Assembly (NCBI RefSeq): GCF_037974265.1
Contig: NZ_CP150233.1
Coordinates: forward strand, 1,984,001-2,048,000
DNA from: Paenibacillus sp. FSL R5-0623
GTDB taxonomy: Bacteria > Bacillota > Bacilli > Paenibacillales > Paenibacillaceae
Length of the DNA: 64,000 bases
Direction of reading: 5' to 3'
Part shown: piece after piece, positions 28,824 through 37,925 of the stretch
Numbering within the stretch: position 1 is the first letter of the stretch
How the letters are laid out: the number at the start of each line of letters is the position of its first letter
Made by a program: the position numbers and the translations under genes
Notes under the pieces: model-generated
Databases searched by the model: none
The model's input: the letters and a program-made list of their open reading frames with translations, nothing else
What the model was told of the DNA's origin: nothing

Positions 28824-29088
28824 AGCACCGAAAGCCTGTGATGCAAAATACTACGAGTTGCTGGAAGAACTTCAGGCGCTGGACTTCGTGTTAGTGGAAC
28901 TGAATCTATACCTGGATACCCATCCAGGTGATTTCCAAAGCATTGAGCAGTACAACAAGTTCAGCCAGGAGCGAATGCGGGTAGCTCATGAGTTCCAACA
29001 GCTGTATGGACCGCTGATGAATTTTGGTCATGCCTTCTCGAAATATCCGTGGGAGTGGTCCCAGACACCATGGCCTTGGCAGGTATAA
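28813..29088 (+). CDS. cotJB: Spore coat protein CotJB
   Basis: A 91-residue protein with YYELLEELQALDFVLVELNLYLDTHPGD, which is typical of CotJB, and a Trp-rich C-terminus (WEWSQTPWPW). It overlaps cotJA and precedes cotJC by 22 bases with an AAAGGAGGAG ribosome site. It is a component of the spore coat with no known enzymatic activity. Confidence 0.93.
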   Translation: MEPEAPKACDAKYYELLEELQALDFVLVELNLYLDTHPGDFQSIEQYNKFSQERMRVAHEFQQLYGPLMNFGHAFSKYPWEWSQTPWPWQV

Positions 29089-29110
29089 AAGTTAAAGGAG
29101 GAGTCTTGCA

Positions 29111-29680
29111 ATGTGGGTATACGAGAAAAAGTTACAATATCCCGTTCGAGTGAGTAAATGTGACCCTCATATGGCCAAATTACTGATGGAACAGTATGGT
29201 GGAGCAGACGGGGAATTGGCAGCTGCCCTGCGGTATCTGAACCAGCGTTATACGATTCCAGACAAAATTATCGGCCTGTTAAACGACATTGGAACAGAAG
29301 AATTTGCTCATTTAGAGATGATTGCCACGATGATCTATAAGCTCACCAAAGATGCTACAGTGGAGCAGCTGGAGCAAGCTGGCTTGGATGCTCACTACGT
29401 TAATCACGATAAGGCCCTCTTTTACAGCAATGCAGCAGGTGTACCGTTTACCGCTACGTATATTCAAGCCAAGGGTGATCCAATTGCGGATCTGTACGAG
29501 GACATTGCAGCAGAAGAGAAAGCCCGGGCTACATATCAATGGTTGATCGACCTGACCGATGACGTGGATCTGCAGGATAGTCTGAAGTTTCTAAGGGAAC
29601 GCGAGATTGTGCATTCCTTGCGTTTTCGGGAGGCTGTAGAGATCCTGAAAGACGATCGGGAGACAAAGAAGATTTTCTGA
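29111..29680 (+). CDS. cotJC: Spore coat protein CotJC, manganese catalase family
   Basis: A 189-residue ferritin-like dimanganese catalase homologue of the coat. Metal-ligand motifs are in YGGADGELAAALRYLNQRY, GTEEFAHLEMIATMIY (E..H), EDIAAEEKARATYQWL and REREIVHSLRFREA (E..H). Probable role: peroxide removal or a structural coat component. It ends the cotJ operon; the terminator at 29792 lies about 110 bases further on. Confidence 0.94.
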   Translation: MWVYEKKLQYPVRVSKCDPHMAKLLMEQYGGADGELAAALRYLNQRYTIPDKIIGLLNDIGTEEFAHLEMIATMIYKLTKDATVEQLEQAGLDAHYVNHDKALFYSNAAGVPFTATYIQAKGDPIADLYEDIAAEEKARATYQWLIDLTDDVDLQDSLKFLREREIVHSLRFREAVEILKDDRETKKIF

Positions 29681-29791
29681 ACGTCTGGTATAGAAGCAGA
29701 AGTCTGGCAGTCCGATAGGGCTGCTTTTTGCTTTGAAGAAATGTAGAAGCTAGAAGAAGTGTATGTGCTGAAATGTGGATTGCTTTCAAAT

Positions 29792-29836
29792 AAAAAGACG
29801 ATCCTCTTTGGAAGAAAGAGAACCGTCCTGTTTTTT
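29792..29836. terminator. Bidirectional terminator between cotJC and the ketosynthase gene
   Basis: GACGATCCTCTTT pairs with AAAGAGAACCGTC (two G-U pairs on the minus strand) around GGAAG, with T-runs on both sides. Confidence 0.85.
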
Positions 29837-29856
29837 ATACTTTGGCGAAGTAAGGC

Positions 29857-30849
29857 CTAATATTCAATTACCATGGCAACATTTTGCCACCCGGCTCCAA
29901 CGGTCCAGAACAGAACTTTGTCACCACGCTGAATCTGACCGGTTGTGACCGCTCGATGTAATGCGATGAATGGACTGCTGGTTGAGGTATACCCGAACTC
30001 ATCTCCGATATAGACGGCAATATCGTCACCAATGCCGACGTTCTTGGATACAGCCCGAATGTTACTAATGGATAGCTGGGAGAAGCAGGCGGCTCTGATC
30101 TCGTCTGGTCCAATTTCGTTACGTGTCAGCAAGGTACGAATGGACTCGGAAGCGGCATCCACACAGATGGAATCATCAAATGGGATGAATTTCACATGAA
30201 AGGCACCTGGATCTACACCCGTTTTGCCCAGCTTCGCCAAGCCTTCTGCAGGAAAAAGAGAATTACCATACACGCAGGTATCCGTCTGATAGATGGAATC
30301 AATGAAACCGACAGCATGTTCATCCCGCTCTACAATAACCGCTGCTGCTGCATCACCGAAATTGGCGAAGTATACGGGATCATCGGGACTGGCGTGAGGA
30401 GCCACGTAATCGGAGCCGATGATTAATGCCCTGCGAATTCGAGGATTGCCCAGCATCTGTCGGCTAACTTGTTCGAAAGCAGCAGTCATACCCGCGCAGT
30501 TGGCGTTGCTGTCAATACAGATCGTGTGAGAAGCGCCGTTAATCAGGCGGTGAATCATCAGGGAATTTGTAGGAAAGATGTATTCTGGCGTTTGGCTTGC
30601 ATAAGCAATCAGATCAATATCTGCACCGGTGAGTCCGGTTTTTTCCAGTAGGTTACTGGCTGCCTCAAAGGCCATGCTTAGTGAGTTTTCGTCATCGTTG
30701 TCAATTTTATAACGTGTATCACGACCAAGTGCCTTTAACAATCCTCGAATATCTACACCTCTTGCGTCAAAATGTTCAATATAAAAGTCATTGTGCACCT
30801 TGGTTGCTGGATGATAGATATCGATATCTACAATACGAATTCCGGCCAT
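29857..30849 (-). CDS. Ketoacyl-ACP synthase III-like protein with altered active site
   Basis: A 330-residue thiolase-fold protein of the FabH/KAS III group. The nucleophile is C118 in SNANCAGMTAAF, and GDAAAAVIVERD and the C-terminal GAGWQNVAMVIEY are family features. Two catalytic residues of FabH look replaced: the HQAN-type segment reads FSQLSISNIR (Ser257-Gln258 at the His position), and the NYGNTSA-type segment reads EFGYTSTS (Tyr287 at the Asn position). Loss of both suggests acyl transfer or a non-decarboxylating reaction rather than fatty-acid initiation. I start it at the second ATG, 7 bases behind AGAGGAG. It follows the STAS-like gene by 54 bases. Confidence 0.82.
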   Translation of the reverse strand: MAGIRIVDIDIYHPATKVHNDFYIEHFDARGVDIRGLLKALGRDTRYKIDNDDENSLSMAFEAASNLLEKTGLTGADIDLIAYASQTPEYIFPTNSLMIHRLINGASHTICIDSNANCAGMTAAFEQVSRQMLGNPRIRRALIIGSDYVAPHASPDDPVYFANFGDAAAAVIVERDEHAVGFIDSIYQTDTCVYGNSLFPAEGLAKLGKTGVDPGAFHVKFIPFDDSICVDAASESIRTLLTRNEIGPDEIRAACFSQLSISNIRAVSKNVGIGDDIAVYIGDEFGYTSTSSPFIALHRAVTTGQIQRGDKVLFWTVGAGWQNVAMVIEY

Positions 30850-30903
30850 CTTCATTCTCCTCTTGAGCGGAAGGGTGAATTCCCAGCTTATCCGCCTGGT
30901 TTA

Positions 30904-31254
30904 TTAAGTGGTAACGGTAGAGATGATTTCGAGATTGTCCAGACCGACTGACCGGCCGAGCCGGGACAACTGCATTTTTAGAATCGCGTTGTTCTCGAGG
31001 GTCAACACGACTTTTTTGTATTCGTCTTTTTTGAACATCTGAAGGCATCCTTCCAGAAGAGGCACAATCTCCGGAGCAGTAACATTCAACTTTTTGCAAT
31101 CGATGTTCAGGTTATACTCCTTGGTATTAATAGGAGCGATCGTATCCTGATAGGCCGAGATGGAACGCAAACCGTCTTCTTGAGAGAAAGAACCCTCCAG
31201 TTCAATGTTTAACACCTTGTTCGGAACGTCAGTCTTCAGAATGAAATTTCCCAT
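30904..31254 (-). CDS. Small STAS-like hypothetical protein
   Basis: A 116-residue soluble protein with no signal or membrane segment. The order of predicted strands and helices (FILKTDVPNKVLNIELEGSF, a helix, YNLNIDCKKLNVTAPEIVPLL, KKVVLTLENNAILKMQLSRL) resembles the STAS/SpoIIAA-like fold, but no phosphorylatable-serine motif is obvious. I do not recognise the family. It has a strong AAAGGAGAG ribosome site and its own likely promoter at 31371-31400, and is followed by the ketosynthase-like gene, so the two probably act together. Confidence 0.6.
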   Translation of the reverse strand: MGNFILKTDVPNKVLNIELEGSFSQEDGLRSISAYQDTIAPINTKEYNLNIDCKKLNVTAPEIVPLLEGCLQMFKKDEYKKVVLTLENNAILKMQLSRLGRSVGLDNLEIISTVTT

Positions 31255-31370
31255 GCTTGATCTCTCTCCTTTAAATGAGTTAAGGCTATCCTGTTAATGG
31301 ATACACAGCCCATTGGGCCTCTACTAAAGGCTTCTAAGATGCGAGCTGGTTCGAAGGATAATTTAACCAT

Positions 31371-31400
31371 ATTATAAAGGTAGGAATGTAAAAAGATCAA
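31371..31400 (-). promoter_or_regulatory. Likely promoter of the STAS-like and ketosynthase genes
   Basis: On the minus strand TTGATC (31400-31395), an 18-base spacer, then TATAAT (31376-31371), about 115 bases before the STAS-like start. It suggests that these two genes can be expressed apart from the ThDP gene. Confidence 0.5.
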
Positions 31401-31440
31401 TAAAAAAGTCGAATCATGTATAAAAATGTAGAAAAGTGAA

Positions 31441-31809
31441 TTACTGTATTTCATCCAATGTGGCAAGCAAAATATTAAACGCACTTATGATCCGCGGAGC
31501 ACCTACACACGGAGCCAAATGTAGCAATATCCCCTTGAGTTGATCTACAGTTACCCCGACACTCAGAGCCATCGTGTAATGCACGCCTAGTTGTTCATAC
31601 TGTCCTTGGGTGATCAACGAAGATATGATAGCGACTTCCTTCCATTGATCAGTAATGGTGGTGCGCTGAAAAATATCCCCATATGCTGTCCCCATAATAA
31701 ATTCAGATAATTCGGGAAAATGCTCCTTGATTGGTGCAAGGGCTCTTGCGCCGTACTCACCAGAAAGTTTAGCAAAACGGTCCAGTCCCTGAGCTACATG
31801 TTCGCTCAT
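31441..31809 (-). CDS. Carboxymuconolactone decarboxylase family protein
   Basis: A 122-residue helical protein of the CMD/AhpD-like family. KEVAIISSLITQGQYEQLGVHYTMALSVGVTVDQLKGILLHLAPCVGAPR matches the CMD core, with the conserved His of the LxxH segment but without the CxxC of AhpD peroxidases, so a gamma-CMD-like activity is more likely than peroxidase. It starts 12 bases after the ThDP gene behind AGGAGGAG, so the two are cotranscribed. The substrate is unknown. Confidence 0.8.
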   Translation of the reverse strand: MSEHVAQGLDRFAKLSGEYGARALAPIKEHFPELSEFIMGTAYGDIFQRTTITDQWKEVAIISSLITQGQYEQLGVHYTMALSVGVTVDQLKGILLHLAPCVGAPRIISAFNILLATLDEIQ

Positions 31810-31821
31810 GATATGCTCCTC

Positions 31822-33453
31822 CTAATTCAAAGTTACGGTGCGGTGAGCCGTAGGTGGAATTTCATCTCGATCAGTCAGAAGCTCAATGACAGTCACCTGA
31901 TTCAACGTTTGGGCTGTGCTCAGCGCAGATGAGAATTCTTCATGTGTCTCTGCCCGGAAAGCGACAGCACCCAGAGATTCGGCGAATTTGGCTGCATCCA
32001 TGGGAACCTCAAATAAGGTGCCATCAATTCTGCCTGTTGTTTTTTCCATTCCTTTGAGTGCCATGTCCAGTTGTTTGTTGTTAACGACAATGAAAATGAC
32101 GTTCAGATTGTTGCATACTGCGGTATTGATCTCCGTCCCCAGCATCATGAAACATCCATCCCCGGTGATACATACAACGGTCTCTTCAGGTGAAGCGGCC
32201 TTTGCACCTATCGCCATACCAATGGCGTTCCCCATGCAGGCAAAGTAAGCGTCAAACACAAAGCTGCCTGGTTTCTTGACTTTATATCGCTGAACCGCAT
32301 GAAATCCATGGCTGCCATCATCAACAAACAGCTTATGATCATACGGAAGCAGATCGCTCATTCCATCTAGCACAGAAGCCAGAGACAGTTGAGGGAGATC
32401 TGGTAAAGGGACCGTGTAATCCATGGGTGCCGTGGTTCTCACAGGAGTAGGGAGGTCTTCTAATGTGCCCAGCAAATATTGCAGGTTGTCCTTCAAATCA
32501 CCGGTGATATGTAAGGTTTGAGCGCTCAGAATCTTGCCTACAAATATAGGATCAGCGTCAAATTGAATGAGGTGTGCCGGGTGATGTTCAGGCTTCAGAT
32601 TGCAGAGGGTCATGTCACTTAGACGTGAACCGAGTACGATATAAAGGTCACTTTGGTTCAACATGTCGTCTGCATGTGGGAAACCTCCAACACCACAAGG
32701 TCCATGGTACAGGGGATGGTCCCACGCAATCGCTCCTTTTCCACCAGGCGTAGTAATGACAGGGATGTTGAACGATTCGGCCAATTGAAGCAATTCATCA
32801 TGGGCTCTGGCACGACTTACACCTTTACCAGCAATAATTAAAGGGCGGTTAGATTGTTGAATGAGAGGAAAAATACGATTCAGGTTAGATATACTAAAAA
32901 GAGGTTCCGGTTCGGGAATGATAATCCGGCATTCCGATAACAATTCAGTCTGTACGTCAAAAGGAAGACAGAGGTGAACAGGGCCTTTATTAGGGCCGAG
33001 TGCAATGGATAAGGCATGATTCAGTAGGGTACCGAAGTGATCTCCACGCTCAACAAGTTTGCTAAATAATGTGGCAGGCCGGAACATCTCGGCTAGATCA
33101 GCCAGATAGGAAGAGGAATCCTGGCACTGAGGTAGCCCCAGTTCCTGGATGGATTGATGACCCGTAATAAACAATACAGGCAGATTGTTGGCCTTTGCAT
33201 GGGCTGCTGCAGTAAGCAGATTGGTTCCGCCTGGACCGGATGTGGCAAAGGCAACGCCGAGTTTACCCGTCTGTAATGCATAACCGGATGCGGCAAAACC
33301 TGAGCTGGATTCATGACGGCCTGGAATGAACTCTAATCCGTAATCCACCATTTTCAGTACAGCAGGGCAGATGGATTTACCAATAATACCAAAGACATGA
33401 GTAACGCCTAGATTACGCAGAGTTTCTGCCAAATAGTCCGCAACTGTTCTCAT
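31822..33453 (-). CDS. Thiamine-diphosphate enzyme, acetolactate synthase-like
   Basis: A 543-residue member of the ThDP-binding family closest in look to acetolactate synthase large subunits. The catalytic glutamate is E48 in GRHESSSGFAASGYA; SGPGGTNLLTAAAHA follows; the central domain has LIIAGKGVSRARAHDEL; the ThDP-Mg motif is GDGCFMMLGTEIN through VNN. No small regulatory subunit and no ilv genes are adjacent, and the neighbours are a CMD-like and a ketosynthase-like gene, so branched-chain amino acid synthesis is unlikely. It probably decarboxylates or carboligates a 2-oxoacid. I start it at ATG 33453 behind GAGGTG; the longest frame begins at a GTG three codons earlier. Confidence 0.85.
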   Translation of the reverse strand: MRTVADYLAETLRNLGVTHVFGIIGKSICPAVLKMVDYGLEFIPGRHESSSGFAASGYALQTGKLGVAFATSGPGGTNLLTAAAHAKANNLPVLFITGHQSIQELGLPQCQDSSSYLADLAEMFRPATLFSKLVERGDHFGTLLNHALSIALGPNKGPVHLCLPFDVQTELLSECRIIIPEPEPLFSISNLNRIFPLIQQSNRPLIIAGKGVSRARAHDELLQLAESFNIPVITTPGGKGAIAWDHPLYHGPCGVGGFPHADDMLNQSDLYIVLGSRLSDMTLCNLKPEHHPAHLIQFDADPIFVGKILSAQTLHITGDLKDNLQYLLGTLEDLPTPVRTTAPMDYTVPLPDLPQLSLASVLDGMSDLLPYDHKLFVDDGSHGFHAVQRYKVKKPGSFVFDAYFACMGNAIGMAIGAKAASPEETVVCITGDGCFMMLGTEINTAVCNNLNVIFIVVNNKQLDMALKGMEKTTGRIDGTLFEVPMDAAKFAESLGAVAFRAETHEEFSSALSTAQTLNQVTVIELLTDRDEIPPTAHRTVTLN

Positions 33454-33864
33454 GCGGGACACCTCGCTTCATGAAATAGGTTATTAGAACCATACGCATA
33501 TTCCATTTGTTGAATGCAAGTTACTATCTAAGGTTGTAAGAGGAAATATTCATTGTTATTAGGAAGAGTATCTTTTTTTGTGGTTTTTTGTCAACCTGTT
33601 TTTGTGAGTCTAAATTCCTGATTCTTAAGTTGGTAACGCTTTAAGTGTTGCTGGATAAAGTGAAAACAATTGGTTATATATCCCTGGAACGAATTACCCG
33701 GTTGTTACGAAGTTACAAATAATGTAAAAATATGACTAACAATGATGAATTTCAGTCTCTAATAGCGACTTGAAAGCTAGAGATTTATCTTTTTTCGTAT
33801 CAATGCATCGCATTCGCAATTCTTTGCTTTCTGCTATACTGGAAAGGAATTGGGAGGGGATGGA
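33454..33864. other. Divergent intergenic region
   Basis: About 410 AT-rich bases between the ThDP operon and the divergent oxidoreductase gene. It contains the promoter at 33567-33594 (minus), a weak catabolite-element-like sequence at 33630, and a TATACT at about 33834 that may be the -10 of the plus-strand gene. I see no reading frame worth calling. Confidence 0.5.
33567..33594 (-). promoter_or_regulatory. Likely promoter of the ThDP operon
   Basis: On the minus strand a perfect -35 TTGACA (33594-33589), a 16-base spacer, and GATACT (33572-33567), about 115 bases before the start codon. Confidence 0.5.
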
Positions 33865-34836
33865 ATGACAGTCATCAAGATGGCTCTGGTTGGGCTGGGT
33901 AAAATGGGATTACATATGGTTCATCTCATCGAGAATACCAAGATGGACACGGAGATTGAGATTGTTGCGGTGTGTGATGCGAATGAGGAAAGTTTGGCGT
34001 CTTTTGCAGCTTCTCATCGGGGAGTTAGGACGTATACGGATTACAAGCAATTGATGAATGAACATCAGATTGATCTGTTGTATATTGCAGTTCCGCCGAA
34101 ATTTCATTATCCGGTTGTCATGGAGGCTCTGGAGCGCAAAATTCATGTATTCTGCGAGAAACCGCTTGCCAATAGTATAGAAGAAGCCAAAAAGATGCTG
34201 GATGCAGCGCAAAAAGCGGGCGTTGTTCATGCCATCCATTTCTCGATGCCGCATGAACCTTCCGTGCTGAAGTTGCAAGAGATGATTGAGCAGGATACTG
34301 TGGGGGCCATTCGCAAAATAGATCTCATTTTGCAATTCCCGCAGTGGCCACGATCATGGCAACAGAATGCATGGATTACAAGCCGGGAACAGGGTGGATT
34401 TATTCTTGAAGTGGGGATTCACTGGATTCATATGATTCAAAAGGTGTTTGGTGCCATCCGGGTAGTGAGCACTCAGGTGCAATATCCTGAGAATGGAGAC
34501 TGTGAACTAGAAGTACAGGCTGCAATGGAACTGGAAGACGGAATCCGAATTCAGCTGAACGGCATCTCTCAATTTGCGGGGGAAGAACGTGTATCCATGG
34601 TGGTGTATGGCACAACAGGCACGATTGCCCTGGAAAATTGGGAAGAATTGAAGACTGGCATGGTGGGGCAGCCACTTTCTCCTGTGGAAGTGCTTGAGTC
34701 CGCCAGTGAATTGCCGGTTCTTAAACATGTGATTGCACGTATACAAGGCAAACCAGCTAAGATATATGACTTTAACGATGGGTATCAGGCACAATTGATA
34801 CTGGAAGCGTTACGAAACACGGAACAATCAGGATAA
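33865..34836 (+). CDS. Gfo/Idh/MocA family oxidoreductase
   Basis: A 323-residue NAD(P)-dependent dehydrogenase. The Rossmann domain has ALVGLGKMGLHMV and CDANEESL; the family motif FCEKPLANSIEEAKKML carries the EKP segment. The C-terminal domain has GGFILEVGIHWIHMIQ with the catalytic-histidine region. Substrates of the family are sugars, inositols or related compounds; the actual one is unknown. The start at ATG 33865 follows GGGAGGGG. It is followed by the hairpin at 34911. Confidence 0.88.
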   Translation: MTVIKMALVGLGKMGLHMVHLIENTKMDTEIEIVAVCDANEESLASFAASHRGVRTYTDYKQLMNEHQIDLLYIAVPPKFHYPVVMEALERKIHVFCEKPLANSIEEAKKMLDAAQKAGVVHAIHFSMPHEPSVLKLQEMIEQDTVGAIRKIDLILQFPQWPRSWQQNAWITSREQGGFILEVGIHWIHMIQKVFGAIRVVSTQVQYPENGDCELEVQAAMELEDGIRIQLNGISQFAGEERVSMVVYGTTGTIALENWEELKTGMVGQPLSPVEVLESASELPVLKHVIARIQGKPAKIYDFNDGYQAQLILEALRNTEQSG

Positions 34837-34910
34837 GAAAAGGAGTGTCAGGTTTTTTCATTTCGAAGCGCCTGCTGTACCTTTAAATGTATCAGCTCTC
34901 CGTAACACCA

Positions 34911-34958
34911 AGAAGCATCGCAGTGGCCCAGGTGTGCCTGTCTGCGATGCTTCTTTCC
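34911..34958 (+). terminator. Rho-independent terminator
   Basis: AGAAGCATCGCAG (34911-34923) pairs exactly with CTGCGATGCTTCT (34942-34954). Only a short T-run follows on the plus strand; it may also stop transcription from the minus-strand chemoreceptor gene. Confidence 0.7.
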
Positions 34959-35020
34959 TGTGTTTGGCGCAAAATAGAGCTACATAGACATTCTATCGTT
35001 ATGTTGTATGTTGATCCAGG

Positions 35021-36739
35021 TCACGCCAGCTTGAATCGCTTAACCAGCTGATCAAGCGCGTCGGACATTTCATTCAACTGCTTGGACGTGTCAGACATTT
35101 CCTGCAGAGAAGCAAGTTGTTCCTCCGTCATCGCAGATACTTGTTCCGTGGCTGATGCAGTATCTTCCACAACAGCTGATACTTCATTGATGGACTTCAT
35201 CACAGCCTCACTACCGGAAGTTAACTCCTCGACAACAGCAGATACCTCCAGAACTTCACCACTGAGGTTATGAATATGCTGAGTAATGGTTGAAAAAGCA
35301 TTACCTGCATCCTCAATGGTCCGCAATCCTTCATTCACATGTAGAGTGCTCTCATCAACCACCTGCACTGTACTTTGAACACCTGCTACCACGGTTTCCA
35401 ATATACTTGTAATCTCTTTGGCTGATGTTGCACTTTGGTCTGCAAGATTACGAATTTCCGCAGCAACAACAGCGAAGCCGCGTCCATTTTCCCCAGCGCG
35501 GGCAGCTTCGATTCCGGCGTTAAGTGCAAGCAGATTGGTTTGTCTCGCAATACCCGACATTGAATCTGCAATGTTGATCACTTGATCAGACATCTTCGAA
35601 ATTTCATTAATGGCTTCCTGTACAGAGAGGAAGGATTGCTCAATGGAACTCATTTTACCTACAGCATTATCAATGCGCTGTTGCCCATCCACGGCAATGG
35701 ATTCGGTACGAACTGCACTGCCTGCCACGTCACTTGCCGAGGAGGCGACACGATTAAGGCCGTGGAGGGATTGCTGCATCGCAGCTACCATGGTTTGCGT
35801 AAGAGCAACCTGTTCATCAGCGCCTTCAGCCACACGTTCCATGGCAGTGGCAACTTCTTTTCCTGCAAGATGGCTATCGGCAACCCCTTTATCCAATCGA
35901 TCCGAAGCTGTGCTCAGAATCATGGCATTGCTCTGAACGTCCAGCATCATTTGCTGCAAACCAGTGAGCATTGTATTGGCTGCCTCCGCGAGTTCACGAG
36001 TTTCGTCTTTCATTGGCGTAGCGATTCTCAGTGTCAGGTCACCATTGGAAGAACCGATGTCATTTAATGCCTGCTTCACGGTACGGATGTTTCTAACAAT
36101 GGCACGTGACAGGACCAATGCTGTGATGAACGAGATGATGGCCACAACGATAAGTGCCCCATACAGTTCCAGGTTCAGTAGTGTGTTTTTTTGCTTCAGT
36201 GCTTCTGTACGGTTATCGGTTAACGTATGCTCGTTGGTTCGAAACGTATCGAGAGCAGTGCGAATCTGGTCCATGTCTCTTTTACCTGGATCATCTGCGA
36301 AAAAATCTCGAATGGCCTGCGTATTATTTGCTTGGCGAAGGGCGACCATAGGTTCACCAGCGACCTGGACCCAGTTCTCCATATTAGTATGTATGTCTTC
36401 CAAAAGTGCAAGTTGAGCCGGATTATCCGAAACTAAAGCAGCAAGTTCATCTTTGAGTGTAATAAGTTGCGCTTTTCCTTGGGTGTAGGGATCGAGATAA
36501 TTGTCCTGACCCGTGATGATGTAACCGCGTTGACCTGTTTCCATATCTACCATGTTTCTTTCGAGTTCATAGGTGAGGGCATGTACCCTCATATCGTGAT
36601 CGACCAGAAAATCCAGTTCCCGTTGGAGCTGACTTGTGCTGTTCTGAATCAGCAGGATGCAACCAGCCAGTACAGCCAGTACGAGTAAATATCCTAATCC
36701 GATCTTATAAAAAATCTTAAAGGTCTTACGCTTTTTCAT
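35021..36739 (-). CDS. Methyl-accepting chemotaxis protein with CHASE3 sensor
   Basis: A 572-residue chemoreceptor. A first membrane segment lies at about residues 12-30, then an external CHASE3 domain ([33 protein letters not shown] is its typical motif), a second membrane segment at about 190-210, a HAMP domain and a signalling domain with the hairpin tip [50 protein letters not shown] sequence. The signalling domain contacts CheA and CheW. No ligand can be inferred. It is monocistronic and divergent from a HAD phosphatase gene. Confidence 0.95.
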   Translation of the reverse strand: MKKRKTFKIFYKIGLGYLLVLAVLAGCILLIQNSTSQLQRELDFLVDHDMRVHALTYELERNMVDMETGQRGYIITGQDNYLDPYTQGKAQLITLKDELAALVSDNPAQLALLEDIHTNMENWVQVAGEPMVALRQANNTQAIRDFFADDPGKRDMDQIRTALDTFRTNEHTLTDNRTEALKQKNTLLNLELYGALIVVAIISFITALVLSRAIVRNIRTVKQALNDIGSSNGDLTLRIATPMKDETRELAEAANTMLTGLQQMMLDVQSNAMILSTASDRLDKGVADSHLAGKEVATAMERVAEGADEQVALTQTMVAAMQQSLHGLNRVASSASDVAGSAVRTESIAVDGQQRIDNAVGKMSSIEQSFLSVQEAINEISKMSDQVINIADSMSGIARQTNLLALNAGIEAARAGENGRGFAVVAAEIRNLADQSATSAKEITSILETVVAGVQSTVQVVDESTLHVNEGLRTIEDAGNAFSTITQHIHNLSGEVLEVSAVVEELTSGSEAVMKSINEVSAVVEDTASATEQVSAMTEEQLASLQEMSDTSKQLNEMSDALDQLVKRFKLA

Positions 36740-36804
36740 GTTTGTTATTCCTCTCTATGGGGTATATGTAGTTGTCGAAAAAACCGAAAATGTGATAATT
36801 GTAG

Positions 36805-36827
36805 GTCTTTAGATTAGGTGTCTAAAG
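36805..36827. repeat. Inverted repeat upstream of the chemoreceptor gene
   Basis: TCTTTAGA (36805-36812) and TCTAAAGA (36820-36827) are separated by 7 bases in an AT-rich divergent promoter region. It could be an operator; no known consensus is matched. The rest of 36740-37033 holds no supported gene. Confidence 0.35.
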
Positions 36828-37033
36828 AACTATTTTTTAGTATTATACGTAAAGAAACTTCTTTTGTATATAGTTTGTTTAACTAAAATATAACGTTTGG
36901 TTGATGCTGTATAAGGTTGGGGTTGATGATGTTTTATAATCGTTGGTTTACACGTTCAAACGTTATGTTTATCATGGGAAGGGAACGATTCCAATTACAT
37001 ATACAATATCCCAATCCGAAAGGAACATTGGAC

Positions 37034-37720
37034 ATGAATAAAGAGAAGGTATTGCTCAAACCGGAAGCGATGATTTTTGACATGGATGGTACGCTGTTCC
37101 AGACAGAGACCCTGTTGTTGCCGGCTTACCAGCAACTATTTGATACATTGCGTGCCGAAGGGCATTTTGAAGGAGAAACTCCACCCGAGGAACGGATGCT
37201 GGGAAGTTTGGGCATGTTGCTCGAAGATATATGGAAAGTGGTTATGCCTGAGGCATCGGAAGCGGCACATCGCCGGGCAGACGAACTGTTGCTTCAACTG
37301 GAGATTGAGGGGCTTGATCAAGGAAGTTCTCAATTGTACCCTGGGGTGAAAGAAACGCTGCAAGCATTAAAACAACAAGGAGTGCGTCTTTTTGTCGCAA
37401 GTAATGGGCTGGAGGACTATGTGAAGGGTGTGGCGTTTGCACACGAGATTATGCCTTTCTTTGAAGGGGTATACAGTGCAGGCCAGTACAAGACTCCTTC
37501 CAAGATTAATCTGGTACAGATCCTGCTTGAGAAACATCGTATTCAGGACGCATGGATGGTAGGGGATCGCTCTTCTGATGTGGAAGCTGGTAAAATGAAC
37601 GGTCAGGCGGTCATCGGCTGTGCCTATGCCGGGTTTGGCCGTGATGAGGAGCTTGCGGGCTCAGATGTGCTCATCTCTGATTTTACAGAACTGCTGCGTC
37701 TGTATGATGAAGCAGAGTAG
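37034..37720 (+). CDS. HAD superfamily phosphatase
   Basis: A 228-residue hydrolase. Motif I is IFDMDGTLFQTE (nucleophile Asp and DxD), motif II is FVASNG, the lysine motif lies in YKTPSKINLV, and motif III is WMVGDRSSDVEAGKMNG. The insertion after motif I is a helical cap of the phosphoglycolate phosphatase type. I start it at ATG 37034, behind AAAGGA, because homology begins there; the longest frame adds 39 residues that look non-coding. The substrate is unknown. Confidence 0.88.
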   Translation: MNKEKVLLKPEAMIFDMDGTLFQTETLLLPAYQQLFDTLRAEGHFEGETPPEERMLGSLGMLLEDIWKVVMPEASEAAHRRADELLLQLEIEGLDQGSSQLYPGVKETLQALKQQGVRLFVASNGLEDYVKGVAFAHEIMPFFEGVYSAGQYKTPSKINLVQILLEKHRIQDAWMVGDRSSDVEAGKMNGQAVIGCAYAGFGRDEELAGSDVLISDFTELLRLYDEAE

Positions 37721-37773
37721 CCTCTACGCTGCTAACGTATACTGAGATTTAAGATTACGAACCACATGATATG

Positions 37774-37817
37774 AACCTGTAGACTCAACGGAAATTCGTT
37801 GAATACAGGTTTTTTTG
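37774..37817 (+). terminator. Rho-independent terminator
   Basis: AACCTGTA and TACAGGTT enclose an inner CAACG/CGTTG hairpin and are followed by seven T. Confidence 0.85.
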
Positions 37818-37925
37818 TTTGGTCATGCAGTCACATTCTCCCCTGTAGAAAGTTGATTTCCCTATCCCGCTTTCCTCCATATTCCCTCTATACTTCATTC
37901 AAAAGCTATAGGGGGTCCGATTCTG

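Noticed and set aside
33630..33644. Cre-like TTGGTAACGCTTTAA between the ThDP operon and the oxidoreductase gene
   Set aside because: It has two mismatches at constrained positions and no clear placement relative to either promoter.
35582..36416. Plus-strand reading frames of 108-161 codons over the chemoreceptor gene
   Set aside because: They are antisense shadows of a clearly coding chemoreceptor with full motif support.
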